Positions 55,162-63,670 of a stretch of DNA of 64,000 bases are shown here, piece by piece. The notes below the pieces were generated by a model. That model worked only from the letters and a program-made list of their open reading frames with translations, was not told the DNA's origin and searched no databases. The translations under genes and the position numbers were made by a program. Every line of letters starts with the position of its first letter. Positions within the stretch are counted from its first letter, which is position 1. Source of the DNA: Pseudomonas segetis (GTDB lineage Bacteria; Pseudomonadota; Gammaproteobacteria; Pseudomonadales; Pseudomonadaceae); assembly GCF_900188155.1 (NCBI RefSeq), contig NZ_FZOG01000002.1, positions 1-64,000 on the forward strand, read 5' to 3'.

Positions 55162-55452
55162 ATGAAACCAACCTCCCCTTCCCGTGGCCGCATCTTGTTG
55201 TCACGCACCGCTGCCGCGATTTTCGGCGGGTACGCGCTGACCTCGGCCAGCGTGATTTTTCTCGGTGCGGTGCTGCCGCTGCCTAAAAGCCAGGCGATTC
55301 TGGCGTCTTCGCTGATCAGCTTCGCGGTCTACACCGCCGCCATCATTTGGGTATTCGCGGTGCAGGACAACCGCCGTGCCTGGCTCGGCCTGCTGTTGCC
55401 AGCACTGGTCCTGGCCCCGCTTGGCTGGTGGCTTGGGAGGGGCATGGTATGA
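55162..55452 (+). CDS. DUF3649 inner-membrane protein of an iron-uptake cluster
   Basis: The 96-residue protein has a basic start (KPTSPSRGRILLSRTAA) and three hydrophobic segments (about 20-40, 45-68, 75-92), with ILASSLISFAVYTAAIIWVF typical of DUF3649 proteins, which accompany PepSY-type membrane proteins beside TonB receptors. Its end overlaps the next gene by four bases (ATGGTATGA), so the two are translationally coupled. Function unknown. Confidence 0.75.
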   Translation: MKPTSPSRGRILLSRTAAAIFGGYALTSASVIFLGAVLPLPKSQAILASSLISFAVYTAAIIWVFAVQDNRRAWLGLLLPALVLAPLGWWLGRGMV

Positions 55453-57086
55453 GTCAGGCAGTCAAGAAAGAAGGCCTGCGCCAGTCGATGGCATGGCTAC
55501 ACACCTGGGGTGGCTTGTGGGCCTGCTGGATACTCTTTGTGGTCTTTATCACCGGTTCGCTCGGGGTCTTCGATGAAGCCATCACCCGCTGGATGAAGCC
55601 GCAAATCCCACAGGCTGGCGAAGTCCGCGGCATGGACGATGGCGTCGACCGGCCTCTGGCCGTGCGTGTCGGCCAGGCCTATTTGCGCGAGCATGTGCCG
55701 AGCAGCCATTTCTGGGGCATCGGCCTGCCGAGTGACACGGACCCGGCTGTGCGGGTTTTCTGGCAGGACGAAAAGGAGCAGTTCCAGAACCTGCGTCTTG
55801 ATGCGACTAGCGGTGAGCCAATCAAGGCCAGTACCGAGCGAGAAAGCGAGGGCGGGCACCACTTCGTGCATATGCACTTCGAGTTCCACGCTGGAACCGC
55901 GGGTATCTGGCTGGTTGGCTTTTTCACCATGGCCATGCTCGTCGGTTTGGTCAGCGGAGTCATTACCCACAAGCGCATCTTCAAGGACTTTTTCACCTTC
56001 CGGCCTGGCAAGCAGCAACGCAGTTGGCTGGACGCACACAATGCGGTGTCGGTGCTCAGCTTGCCATTCCAGCTGATGATTGCCTACACCGGCCTGGCGA
56101 CCTTTTACATGCTGTATATGCCCGCCGGTATCGAAACCCACTACAGCACAGACGATGCCTACTTCGCCGACCTGCTGACCCAGCCGACGCCACGTGAAGA
56201 GACCGGCATCAAGGCCGAGGTCACAGCGCTCGACCAGATATTGATCAGCAGTGAGAAACAACTGCAACGTCCGCTCAGCTTTATCAGCGTCGAACATCCC
56301 GGTGACAGCAGCGCCTCGATTGTGACCTTTGGCCGCTTTATCGAAAAAACCGGTGAATACCGCTTGCTCGGCGATGGCGGTGGCCAGGTGTTCTTCGATG
56401 GGGTCAGCGGCGAGCAGCAGGATTTCCAGGCGCCCGGGGAATTACGCGGCGGCGCGGCCCAGGATGTGCAGTCGGTCATGCGTAACCTGCATTTTGCCGC
56501 CTTCGGTGGCCTTACCGCTCGCTGGCTCTATTTCATCTGTGGCCTGGCAGGTGCGGCGATGATGGCAACCGGTGCGATCCTGTTTATGGTCAAGCGTCGC
56601 CAGCGTTCGCTGAATGAGTTCGGAGCTCGTACACCCCAGGTCTACCGGATCATCGAGGTGCTTAACATCGGCTCTATCAGCGGTATCAGCCTGGCCTGCA
56701 TTGCCTTTTTCTGGGGCAACCGCCTGATCCCGCTGGGTATCACTGACCGCCCCGAATGGGAAGTCATCAGTTTCTTCGTGGCCTGGCTACTGACCTACGT
56801 GCATGCCGCCATACGCCCGGCTACAAAGGCCTGGATCGAGCAGTTGCTAGCAGTAGCAGCACTGTGCCTGGCCCTGCCGCTGCTCAACTGGCTGGTGGTC
56901 GGCGACCAGTTCGTCAGCTATCTGCAACGAGGCGATGGCGAGCGGGCTGCAGTCGAGTTGACCGCCATGTCTATCGGCCTTTTGAGTCTGTGGACCGCTC
57001 GCAAGCTCTGGCTGAAAAATCGGCAAAAGGTCGAGCGCAAGACGCCACAACCCAGCTTGAACACCGCCAAAGTAGAGGTGGCTTGA
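55449..57086 (+). CDS. PepSY-domain inner-membrane protein (putative iron/siderophore reductase partner)
   Basis: The 545-residue protein has the PepSY_TM layout: first helix (about 17-38, WGGLWACWILFVVFITGSLG), periplasmic PepSY part (about 40-150), helix 2 near 155 (GIWLVGFFTMAMLVGLVSGV), helix 3 near 205 after HDAHNAVSVLS-type histidine segments, a second PepSY part, and C-terminal helices (about 375-510). HMHFEFHAGTAG near 140 and several other histidines could carry haem. Family members next to siderophore receptors reduce ferric siderophores or haem (for example FpvG and FoxB in pyoverdine and ferrioxamine uptake); the same role here is inference. ATG at 55449 overlaps the DUF3649 gene. 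Confidence 0.85.
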   Translation: MSQAVKKEGLRQSMAWLHTWGGLWACWILFVVFITGSLGVFDEAITRWMKPQIPQAGEVRGMDDGVDRPLAVRVGQAYLREHVPSSHFWGIGLPSDTDPAVRVFWQDEKEQFQNLRLDATSGEPIKASTERESEGGHHFVHMHFEFHAGTAGIWLVGFFTMAMLVGLVSGVITHKRIFKDFFTFRPGKQQRSWLDAHNAVSVLSLPFQLMIAYTGLATFYMLYMPAGIETHYSTDDAYFADLLTQPTPREETGIKAEVTALDQILISSEKQLQRPLSFISVEHPGDSSASIVTFGRFIEKTGEYRLLGDGGGQVFFDGVSGEQQDFQAPGELRGGAAQDVQSVMRNLHFAAFGGLTARWLYFICGLAGAAMMATGAILFMVKRRQRSLNEFGARTPQVYRIIEVLNIGSISGISLACIAFFWGNRLIPLGITDRPEWEVISFFVAWLLTYVHAAIRPATKAWIEQLLAVAALCLALPLLNWLVVGDQFVSYLQRGDGERAAVELTAMSIGLLSLWTARKLWLKNRQKVERKTPQPSLNTAKVEVA

Positions 57087-57430
57087 TGAACATGACGCTC
57101 GCCCTGCTGCTCGGCGCAGCCCTGTGCTACGCCGGCATGGCCGCGCTTTGCCTGGCGATGGACAGGCATCACCGCCAAGTCTGGAACCGTACCGGCGCCA
57201 CCCGGCAAAAAGCCTTGCGCCTTATCGGCTGGTTGCTGCTGGCGGTTGCAATCTGGCCATGCGTTCGCGCCTGGGGTAGCTCGGTTGGCGTGGTCATATG
57301 GTTTGGCCTGCTCAGCGCGGCGGCGCTGGTTCTGGTATTTCTTCTGCCCTATCGGCCGAAAGCTGCAGCCCTGTTAATGGGTGTGACAGCCCTGGGCGGC
57401 CTGCCTGGGTTGCTCTGGAGTGCCGGCTAA
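57086..57430 (+). CDS. DUF3325 inner-membrane protein
   Basis: The 114-residue protein has four hydrophobic segments (about 4-24, 44-60, 66-88, 92-110); LCLAMDRHHRQVW near 22-34 is typical of DUF3325 proteins, which are found after PepSY-family genes in iron loci. The ATG at 57086 shares one base with the preceding stop. It is the last gene of the DUF3649-PepSY-DUF3325 unit. Function unknown; probably supports the PepSY protein in the membrane. Confidence 0.75.
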   Translation: MNMTLALLLGAALCYAGMAALCLAMDRHHRQVWNRTGATRQKALRLIGWLLLAVAIWPCVRAWGSSVGVVIWFGLLSAAALVLVFLLPYRPKAAALLMGVTALGGLPGLLWSAG

Positions 57431-57587
57431 GGCCGCAATAGTTGAAGCCCCATGAGTGCTAGGGCGCGCCGTTCAAGCAATGGCGTGCTCGAGCACAAAA
57501 GTCAGTCGCGCGCCGTTGCGCCCCAACGCAGCGAACAAAGAGTGCGTATACTCGCGTCCTTTCTTCTACTGCCCCATGCGAACCGCC

Positions 57588-57824
57588 ATGAAAACCACTG
57601 AGTCGCCCAACGCCCGGGTCATTGCGCCAACCGTCACAGAGCTCACTGGCGAACCCCAGGCCAAGCCAGCAATCCCGGCCTTCAAGTTCCCGTTCTCGCC
57701 TGCCAGCTATGCGCCGGGCAAGAACGATGGACAGGCGTGGCACTCCAAAGGCCATAAGTCGGCCCACGAGAAGAAAATCGGCCCGGCCCCCAATGGTACG
57801 CGCCGCTCCATGGGCAAGCGCTAA
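57588..57824 (+). CDS. Small conserved basic protein (unknown function)
   Basis: The 78-residue protein is rich in Pro, Lys and Gly. KFPFSPASYAPGKNDGQAWH (about 35-54) and GPAPNGTRRSMGKR at the end are the clearest parts; I recall similar small proteins in Pseudomonas without a known role. The start could be 57588 or 57576; neither has a clear ribosome site. It precedes the parvulin gene by 70 bases. Confidence 0.6.
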   Translation: MKTTESPNARVIAPTVTELTGEPQAKPAIPAFKFPFSPASYAPGKNDGQAWHSKGHKSAHEKKIGPAPNGTRRSMGKR

Positions 57825-57894
57825 AGCGCTCAGCGATGCAATCACCGCCTAATTACGGTAGGCTCAACAGATTATCTGAGAGGAGTACACCCCC

Positions 57895-58176
57895 ATGGCT
57901 CGAGCCACTGCCCGCCACATCCTGGTTTCCAGCGAAGCCAAGTGCAACGAACTGAAAGCCGCCATCGAAGCTGGCGCTGACTTTGCGCAGGTTGCCAAAG
58001 ACAACTCCAGCTGCCCATCAAGCCGCGACGGCGGCAACCTGGGTACTTTCGGCCCAGGCCAGATGGTCAAGGAATTCGACACAGTAGTGTTCAGCGCCCC
58101 GGTGAATGTTGTCCAGGGCCCAGTGAAAACCCAATTCGGTTATCACCTGCTCGAAGTTACTGACCGCCAAGACTGA
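57895..58176 (+). CDS. ppiC: Parvulin-type peptidyl-prolyl isomerase (PpiC)
   Basis: The 93-residue cytoplasmic protein is a single parvulin domain. ATARHILVSSEAKCNEL at the start, FAQVAKDNSSCPSSRDGGNL (about 30-49) and VQGPVKTQFGYHLLEV (about 73-88) are the family motifs. It catalyses cis-trans isomerisation before proline. A strong GAGAGGAG lies upstream. Length matches E. coli PpiC (93). Confidence 0.95.
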   Translation: MARATARHILVSSEAKCNELKAAIEAGADFAQVAKDNSSCPSSRDGGNLGTFGPGQMVKEFDTVVFSAPVNVVQGPVKTQFGYHLLEVTDRQD

Positions 58177-58185
58177 TACCCTGCT

Positions 58186-58212
58186 ACGCGCCGTTCTCGA
58201 ACGGCGCGTTTG
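58186..58212 (+). terminator. Rho-independent terminator after ppiC
   Basis: Perfect 10-base arms 58186-58195 and 58200-58209 (ACGCGCCGTT and complement) around CTCG, followed by TTGCTT. It lies 10 bases after the stop. Confidence 0.75.
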
Positions 58213-58401
58213 CTTCAACTTCCCGCTCTCTCTCCCTCGCCACCCCCCCTCGTTCTCGCGAAGCCCCCAGCAGAACCTGATCTAAAAACAAACCACGATC
58301 CTTTTTTGCTCAACAGTTGCTTTATGGCTGAGTAGGCCCAGGACGCGCTTGCGTGGCATCATTGCCGACATTTTCGATAGCGCCCATGACTCAGGATCAA
58401 G

Positions 58402-59718
58402 ATGCCCGGCAAGAACCTAACGGATGATATCTACAGCAAGCTTGTAGATGAGGAAGACGCCCGCGTCTGTACCGAACTGAGCGACAGCGCCTGTCACCAA
58501 GTGCCCGGCAATTTCTTGTTGATGATCCTGAGTCACTTCTTCAGCAAACTGGGCGATGCCCTGGCCAACCCGAAAATCGTCCTGCCCTGGGTGATGGAGA
58601 CGGTTCACGCACCACTCTACCTCATCGGTTTTCTGGTCCCCATACGCGAGTCGGGCTCATTGATCCCGCAACTATTCGTCGCCAGTTATATCCGCGCCAT
58701 GAAGATCAGGAAGTGGGTCTGGGTATTCGGCAGCATGGTCCAAGCCTTGGCGATTGCCGGCATTGGCCTGGTTGCCTGGACCCTGGATGGGGCCACGGCG
58801 GGCTGGGCAATCATCGCCTTGGTGAGCCTGTTCAGTATTGCCCGTGGCCTCAGCTCGGTCGCGTCCAAGGACGTCATCGGTAAAACCGTGCCCAAGAGTC
58901 GCCGCGGCCAGGTCAACGGCTGGTCGGCCAGCGCTGCGGGGTTGGTCACTGTCGGTCTGGCGTTGGTATTGCTGTTCAGCAGCCAGGCCCAACCGGAACC
59001 TATCGCCTATGCCTTGCTCCTGGCCGGCGCTGGCTGCTTGTGGGTGATTGCCGCGCTGGTCTATGCACAGATCAGCGAAGATCCTGGCGAGACGGACGGC
59101 GGCGGCAACGCATTTATTGAAGCCATCAAGCGCCTGGATATATTGCGCACCGATAAAGCCTTCCGCCACTTCGTGATCACCCGCGCCCTGTTGCTTTGCT
59201 CGGCGTTGACGGCACCGTATTACGTAGTCCTTGCACAAAAGAACCTGGACTCCAATGCATCACTGCTTGCCCTCTTCCTGCTGGCCAGCGGCGCCGCCAG
59301 CCTGGTGTCCGCGCCCGTGTGGGGACGCTTTGCCGATGTGTCCAGCCGCAAAGTCATGATCCTCGCCGCGCTCATGACAGCCGCACAGGGTATTATCCTG
59401 TTTATCCTCGACCACTTCGAACACGCCTGGCTGGGGTTTAGCGGGTTAATCCCCGCACTTTACTTTTGCCTGAGCATTGCCCATCAAGGGGTACGCATTG
59501 GTCGCAAGACCTATGTGGTTGATTTGGCACAAGGCAATCGCCGCACCGATTATGTGGCGGTCAGCAACACGCTGATCGGGGTTATCTTGCTGTTGATGGG
59601 GTTTATTGGCGCACTGAGCATGGTCGTAGGCGTCAGCGCCGTTATCCTGCTGCTTTCATTGCTTGGTGCGGCGGGCGCAGGCCTGGCGGTGGCTTTGCCA
59701 GAAACTGAAACACCCTAG
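58402..59718 (+). CDS. Major facilitator superfamily transporter
   Basis: The 438-residue protein has about 12 hydrophobic segments, starting after a polar 35-residue leader (SACHQVPGNFLLMILSHFFSK). The MFS loop after helix 2 is altered; GKTVPKSRRGQVNGWSASAA near 165-185 and WGRFADVSSRKVMI near 308-322 correspond to the conserved loops between helices. It does not look like a sugar or drug-pump subgroup that I can name. It seems to stand alone, between ppiC and the YebC-family gene. Confidence 0.85.
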   Translation: MPGKNLTDDIYSKLVDEEDARVCTELSDSACHQVPGNFLLMILSHFFSKLGDALANPKIVLPWVMETVHAPLYLIGFLVPIRESGSLIPQLFVASYIRAMKIRKWVWVFGSMVQALAIAGIGLVAWTLDGATAGWAIIALVSLFSIARGLSSVASKDVIGKTVPKSRRGQVNGWSASAAGLVTVGLALVLLFSSQAQPEPIAYALLLAGAGCLWVIAALVYAQISEDPGETDGGGNAFIEAIKRLDILRTDKAFRHFVITRALLLCSALTAPYYVVLAQKNLDSNASLLALFLLASGAASLVSAPVWGRFADVSSRKVMILAALMTAAQGIILFILDHFEHAWLGFSGLIPALYFCLSIAHQGVRIGRKTYVVDLAQGNRRTDYVAVSNTLIGVILLLMGFIGALSMVVGVSAVILLLSLLGAAGAGLAVALPETETP

Positions 59719-59886
59719 CTAGAGGCCTTCGAGCTGGAAATCCGACCGTGCGCCCATTTGGTGGGTGCCAGCCTCGCTCGGAACGATTAAAATAACCGAC
59801 TCACTTTCTGATGCCCAAACCCCGCGCCTTCATAGCGGCTGCGTTTGGGTGAACATTTTGCAGTACTGACACAAGAGAACCTCCCA

Positions 59887-60588
59887 ATGGGTGCACAGTG
59901 GAAAGCCAAACCTAAAGAAGCCGCAGCCAACGCACGCGGCAAGATTTTTGGTCGCCTGGTCAAGGAGATCATGATCGCGGCCCGCAATGGCGCCGACCCG
60001 GACATGAACCCCAAGCTGCGCCTTGCCGTGCACCAGGCGAAAAAAGCCTCCATGCCCAAAGACACCCTGGAGCGCGCAATCAAAAAAGGCGCTGGCCTGC
60101 TGGGTGAGACAGTCAACTTTGAACGCACCACCTACGAAGGCTTCGCGCCTCATCAAGTACCAGTGATCGTCGAATGCCTGACCGACAACATCAACCGCAC
60201 TGTTGCTGAAGTCCGGGTACTGTTCCGCAAGGGCCAGATGGGGGCTTCCGGGTCCGTGTCCTGGGATTTTGACCACGTTGGCTTGATCGAGGCATCACCT
60301 GAAGGTGAAGCGGATGCCGAGTTGGCCGCTATCGAAGCTGGCGCCCAGGATTTTGCCGAGGCCGATGAAGGCAACACCCTGTTCATCACCGAAATCACCG
60401 ACCTGGATGCGGTCTCCCGCGCGCTCCCGGAGCACGGTTTCACCGTGAACTCGGCACACATTGGCTACCGTCCGAAGAACCCGGTGACCACCCTGAGCGC
60501 CGAGCAACTTGAAGAAGTTGAAGCCTTCCTCGAAGCGATTGACGCCCATGATGACGTACAAAACGTCTACGTTGGCCTGGCAGGTTAA
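59887..60588 (+). CDS. YebC/PmpR-family protein (paralogue type)
   Basis: The 233-residue protein belongs to the YebC/TACO1 family. It begins [19 protein letters not shown] rather than the MAGHSKWANIKHRK of classic YebC, which marks a distinct paralogous group. [21 protein letters not shown] (about 40-60) and [19 protein letters not shown] and [20 protein letters not shown] text follow the family. Members act either as DNA-binding regulators or in relieving ribosome stalling; which applies here is unknown. ATG at 59887 has GAGAACCTCCC upstream. Confidence 0.92.
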   Translation: MGAQWKAKPKEAAANARGKIFGRLVKEIMIAARNGADPDMNPKLRLAVHQAKKASMPKDTLERAIKKGAGLLGETVNFERTTYEGFAPHQVPVIVECLTDNINRTVAEVRVLFRKGQMGASGSVSWDFDHVGLIEASPEGEADAELAAIEAGAQDFAEADEGNTLFITEITDLDAVSRALPEHGFTVNSAHIGYRPKNPVTTLSAEQLEEVEAFLEAIDAHDDVQNVYVGLAG

Positions 60589-60785
60589 ATCCAGCCCGCA
60601 ACCCGGCACGAACTCGCTGGGCTTGTCAGCATTCAAAGCCTTGCCCAGCTTGAAGTTATGCCCAAAGTGGCACGGTACTGCAGGTCAAGATCATCGCCAG
60701 GGCACCTTTGAAACAGTGGATAATCAAAGGTGCTCCAATTGAACCGGGATGCCGTTCCCAATCGGGATATCCCCAGGAGTTTGCT

Positions 60786-61421
60786 TTGCACAGATTTTTG
60801 ATCCTCGCGGTCAGCGCCTTGCTTACCGCATGCGCCAGCACTGCCCCAAGCGAGGTAAGCTCGAAGTCGGCCTACGAACATTCGGTTGCATCGGGCTCCA
60901 GCCCAATGGCGAAAACCACCCTGGAAGCGCTGCATAATGCCGAGGCGATCCCCCTTCCGGTAAACCCGGGCGTCGCCGTGCCGTCATGGACCATCACCGC
61001 CGACCAGCCGCGCCTGGACTTTGGCAGCTCAATTTCAAACTACCGGGTGTTTTCACTGGCCCTGAAAAAGGGCGAGCACTTCAACCTCAACGTTAATTCT
61101 CGCTGCAACAACTCGTGCCTGGGGGTGAGTAAGTTCGCTATCAAGCCGCGCGCCATGCTGCTAGACAGCTACGGCGTGATAATAGCCAGCAAGCCTTCCC
61201 ATGCATCGGCCAGCCTTGGCCAGATGAGCATGGGATGGGAGGGCGAAGCACCCGAAAGTGGCACTTATTACCTGCTGGTAGCAGCGGATAACGAAGATAT
61301 CGGCAAAACCATAGTGATTGACGACGTGTGGTTGAATAACTCGCCTCTGATGTCCGTCAAGGTCGGCATGAATAGCCAATCACTCGACGAAACTAGCGCG
61401 TTCTCCAACACGCTGCGCTAA
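60786..61421 (+). CDS. Lipoprotein with a C-terminal beta-sandwich domain (MalM/PPC-like)
   Basis: The 211-residue protein has a lipoprotein signal with lipobox LTAC at about residues 12-15 (ALLTACAS), so it should be lipid-anchored. The C-terminal half (about 85-200) has alternating strands, SNYRVFSLALKKGEHFNLNV, AMLLDSYGVII and GTYYLLVAADNEDIGKTIVI, a pattern like MalM or pre-peptidase C-terminal domains; this is a loose resemblance. Cys pair NNSCLG/SRCN may form a disulfide. The start is TTG at 60786 with AGGAG upstream; the longer upstream frame has no signal peptide at its start. Confidence 0.7.
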   Translation: MHRFLILAVSALLTACASTAPSEVSSKSAYEHSVASGSSPMAKTTLEALHNAEAIPLPVNPGVAVPSWTITADQPRLDFGSSISNYRVFSLALKKGEHFNLNVNSRCNNSCLGVSKFAIKPRAMLLDSYGVIIASKPSHASASLGQMSMGWEGEAPESGTYYLLVAADNEDIGKTIVIDDVWLNNSPLMSVKVGMNSQSLDETSAFSNTLR

Positions 61422-61426
61422 CCCAC

Positions 61427-61873
61427 ATGTCTCATAACCAATATCAGCACATGCCAAACGAACTTCCGGTCCTGAACATCGCTGCTATTTGCTTATTCGA
61501 TTTGAATGGGCGCTTGCTTCTGGTGCGCAAGCGCGACACTCAAGCCTTTATGCTCCCGGGTGGTAAATGCGAGCCAGGAGAAAGCTCGCTTAACGCGCTA
61601 CAGCGTGAACTGCTGGAAGAACTAGAGCTGCGCCTCGATGTGAGCAGCATCAGTTTGCTCGGCCACTTTTCAGCGCCAGCCGCCAACGAGGTCAACACCC
61701 GCATTGCCGCAACGGTATACCGTGCCGCCCTGCCGCATAGGGTTTATCCAGCGGCTGAGCTTGAGCAGATCGAATGGCTAGAGGCGCAAAAGCCATGGCC
61801 TGATAACCTCGCCCCGCTCCTTTCTGAGCATGTTTTGCAAGCACTTGGCGGCATCTGGACTGCGGATCTCTAA
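61427..61873 (+). CDS. Nudix hydrolase
   Basis: The 148-residue protein has the Nudix box at about residues 46-68 (GGKCEPGESSLNALQREL followed by LEELEL), matching GX5EX7REUXEEXGU except for the last Gly. It should hydrolyse nucleoside diphosphate derivatives; substrate unknown. It starts six bases after the lipoprotein gene and may be co-transcribed. An alternative ATG at 61451 would remove eight residues. Confidence 0.88.
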   Translation: MSHNQYQHMPNELPVLNIAAICLFDLNGRLLLVRKRDTQAFMLPGGKCEPGESSLNALQRELLEELELRLDVSSISLLGHFSAPAANEVNTRIAATVYRAALPHRVYPAAELEQIEWLEAQKPWPDNLAPLLSEHVLQALGGIWTADL

Positions 61874-61984
61874 ATCAGCCTTACAAAACTTCAATAGCCA
61901 CTATTAGAACGATCGATTTCTACCGTCAGGCGCCCCTGAATAATCTATACGCATCCCCAAATGCCCAGATCAACAGGTGCCCAG

Positions 61985-62242
61985 ATGAAACGCTCAATCG
62001 CTCTTTTGCTTACTGTCTTAACTGTGGTTCTCAGTGGCTGTGCCGCACAACCTGAATCCAGGGAACCCGCCTACACCGACGCCGAAGTCAAACAGTTCGC
62101 ACTTGAGGTTCTGAGCCGCAGTAGCCTGTCGATGGAAGATTACGAGAAAATCCGCAAGGCCCTGCTCAACCCGAACCACAGCATGTCCAACTCGATCAGG
62201 GATGTTAAAACGGCTGCAGAATTTAGCCCCGATAAAGGCTAG
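61985..62242 (+). CDS. Small lipoprotein (unknown function)
   Basis: The 85-residue protein has a lipoprotein signal with lipobox LSGC (Cys near residue 19), followed by a short polar helix-rich region (TDAEVKQFALEVLSRS, DYEKIRKALLNP). No family is recognised. ATG at 61985 is favoured because the signal peptide starts there (MKRSIALLLTV). Confidence 0.65.
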   Translation: MKRSIALLLTVLTVVLSGCAAQPESREPAYTDAEVKQFALEVLSRSSLSMEDYEKIRKALLNPNHSMSNSIRDVKTAAEFSPDKG

Positions 62243-62374
62243 GCAACCGCGCCATGGCATCCGGCTGGATAAATCACCTTGATCAATAAAGCCAATCGGT
62301 ACATTTGCCCGAACCCCGTTATGCTGTAGACAGACGAAATGCAACGACCCAAGATTTTTATCAAGGAGGGTTAA

Positions 62375-62899
62375 ATGACCGAACAACAGAGCAATGCCGG
62401 CGAACAACTCGACGACGAAACCCTGGCATTTGCTGAGCGGGTTTTCGATCATGCGCGCTGTGGCGATACCGATACCCTGAAGGCAATGATCGAACAGGGT
62501 CTACCCGTAAACCTGCGCAACCACAAAGGCGACAGCCTGTTGATGCTGGCGAGCTATCACGGGCACATCGAAACCTCGAAAATGCTCCTGGCGGCCAAGG
62601 CCGACCCAGACCTGCGCAACCAGAACGGACAGACACCGCTGGCAGGTGCAGCCTTCAAGGGCAACCTCGAAATCATCAAAATGCTTCTTGAGCATGGCGC
62701 AGATGTCGAGGGCACGACTCCTGACGGCAAGACTTCACTGATGATGGCTGCAATGTTCAACAACGTTGCCGCCATTGACCTGTTGCTCAGCCATGGCGCC
62801 AACCCTAAAAGCTGTGACAACAACGGTGTGACACCGCTGACCGCCGCAAAGCTCATGGGCGGCCCCGAAGCAGTAGCGCGCCTGGAGCAAGAACTGTAA
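62375..62899 (+). CDS. Ankyrin-repeat protein
   Basis: The 174-residue cytoplasmic protein has about four ankyrin repeats: near 42-70 (GDSLLMLASYHGHIETSKML), 75-105 (GQTPLAGAAFKGNLEIIKML), 108-138 (GKTSLMMAAMFNNVAAIDLL) and 141-170 (GVTPLTAAKLMGG). Small ankyrin proteins of this kind in Pseudomonas are tied to catalase and redox genes in one case (AnkB), but this gene has no catalase neighbour. AAGGAGGGTTAA before the ATG is a very strong ribosome site. Confidence 0.88.
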   Translation: MTEQQSNAGEQLDDETLAFAERVFDHARCGDTDTLKAMIEQGLPVNLRNHKGDSLLMLASYHGHIETSKMLLAAKADPDLRNQNGQTPLAGAAFKGNLEIIKMLLEHGADVEGTTPDGKTSLMMAAMFNNVAAIDLLLSHGANPKSCDNNGVTPLTAAKLMGGPEAVARLEQEL

Positions 62900-62928
62900 C
62901 AACCTGGCTGCAATTCCAGCCGCTTGTT

Positions 62929-62968
62929 GAGCTTATTGCACAGGGTATTGATCCTGAGCAATAAGCTC
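62929..62968. terminator. Long hairpin between the ankyrin gene and an unknown gene
   Basis: Perfect arms GAGCTTATTGC (62929-62939) and GCAATAAGCTC (62958-62968) enclose a second short stem CAGG/CCTG. No T-run follows, so it may be a weak terminator, a processing site or a binding site. Confidence 0.55.
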
Positions 62969-63022
62969 ACCGCCAAGCTCATTAGCCTGTGATCACCCTT
63001 CATTTATCACAGGCCAAGCACC

Positions 63023-63358
63023 ATGAGTATCACATCCGCCGACATCTGTAGCGCTGCCGATCAACTACAGGGCCTTGTGGGCTTTAATCAAAAAACCGAC
63101 CAGTACATCGTGCGCTTCAGCGAAGACTCGTTTGGCCTGGATATTCTCCAGGAGTCGATACAGCCAACCAGCGAGTTCGTCTGGAGCCCGCATTGCGACA
63201 ACCACATGCGTTTAGACCGCACGCGCATACAGCTGCTGCTAGACCAACATATCGATGAACGGCTGAATATCACTGCGCCTATCCAGCTGTATATGCAACG
63301 CAATGACCTGGCTGAGATAGTTGCCGAACGCCGCGTCAGCAGCATCGGCGAGCAATGA
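63023..63358 (+). CDS. Small protein of unknown function
   Basis: The 111-residue acidic protein has no signal peptide or membrane helix. The second half (RIQLLLDQHIDERLNITAPI, QLYMQRNDLAEIVAERR) looks helical and conserved in style. No family is recognised with confidence. It is a single-gene unit. Confidence 0.6.
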   Translation: MSITSADICSAADQLQGLVGFNQKTDQYIVRFSEDSFGLDILQESIQPTSEFVWSPHCDNHMRLDRTRIQLLLDQHIDERLNITAPIQLYMQRNDLAEIVAERRVSSIGEQ

Positions 63359-63476
63359 TGTATTTCAATAGAAGCATTTCTGGCTAATCGGCGTAGACTG
63401 GATCCTACCGAGGCTTGCCGGAGAATGTCCCAAAGGCTCCACGCTCACTCACTTTTCACCCACTGAGGTAAAGATC

Positions 63477-63608
63477 ATGAGCAAAGGTATGGATTCAAAA
63501 AAGAACAGCAAGAAGAAGCCCCTGAAAACCGCTCAGGAAAAACGCATGGCCAAGAAATCCAAGCATGAGGGCCAAACCCTGCTTGGCAGCCACGCCGCAC
63601 GCAACTGA
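63477..63608 (+). CDS. Lys-rich 43-residue protein
   Basis: The ATG at 63477 is preceded by GAGGTAAAGATC. The 43-residue product (MSKGMDSKKNSKKKPLKTAQ...) is about 28% Lys, highly charged and probably disordered; such small basic proteins recur in Pseudomonas and are of unknown function, possibly nucleic-acid binding. A GCGC-stem hairpin follows at 63617-63646. Confidence 0.65.
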   Translation: MSKGMDSKKNSKKKPLKTAQEKRMAKKSKHEGQTLLGSHAARN

Positions 63609-63616
63609 GACAATCG

Positions 63617-63646
63617 CCCAGCGCTAGGCCAAGTGCCCGCGCTGGG
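63617..63646 (+). terminator. Hairpin after the Lys-rich gene
   Basis: Perfect 8-base arms 63617-63624 (CCCAGCGC) and 63639-63646 (GCGCTGGG), nine bases after the stop. No T-run follows. Confidence 0.5.
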
Positions 63647-63670
63647 CCAAACCGAACCAGCCCGAACCCA

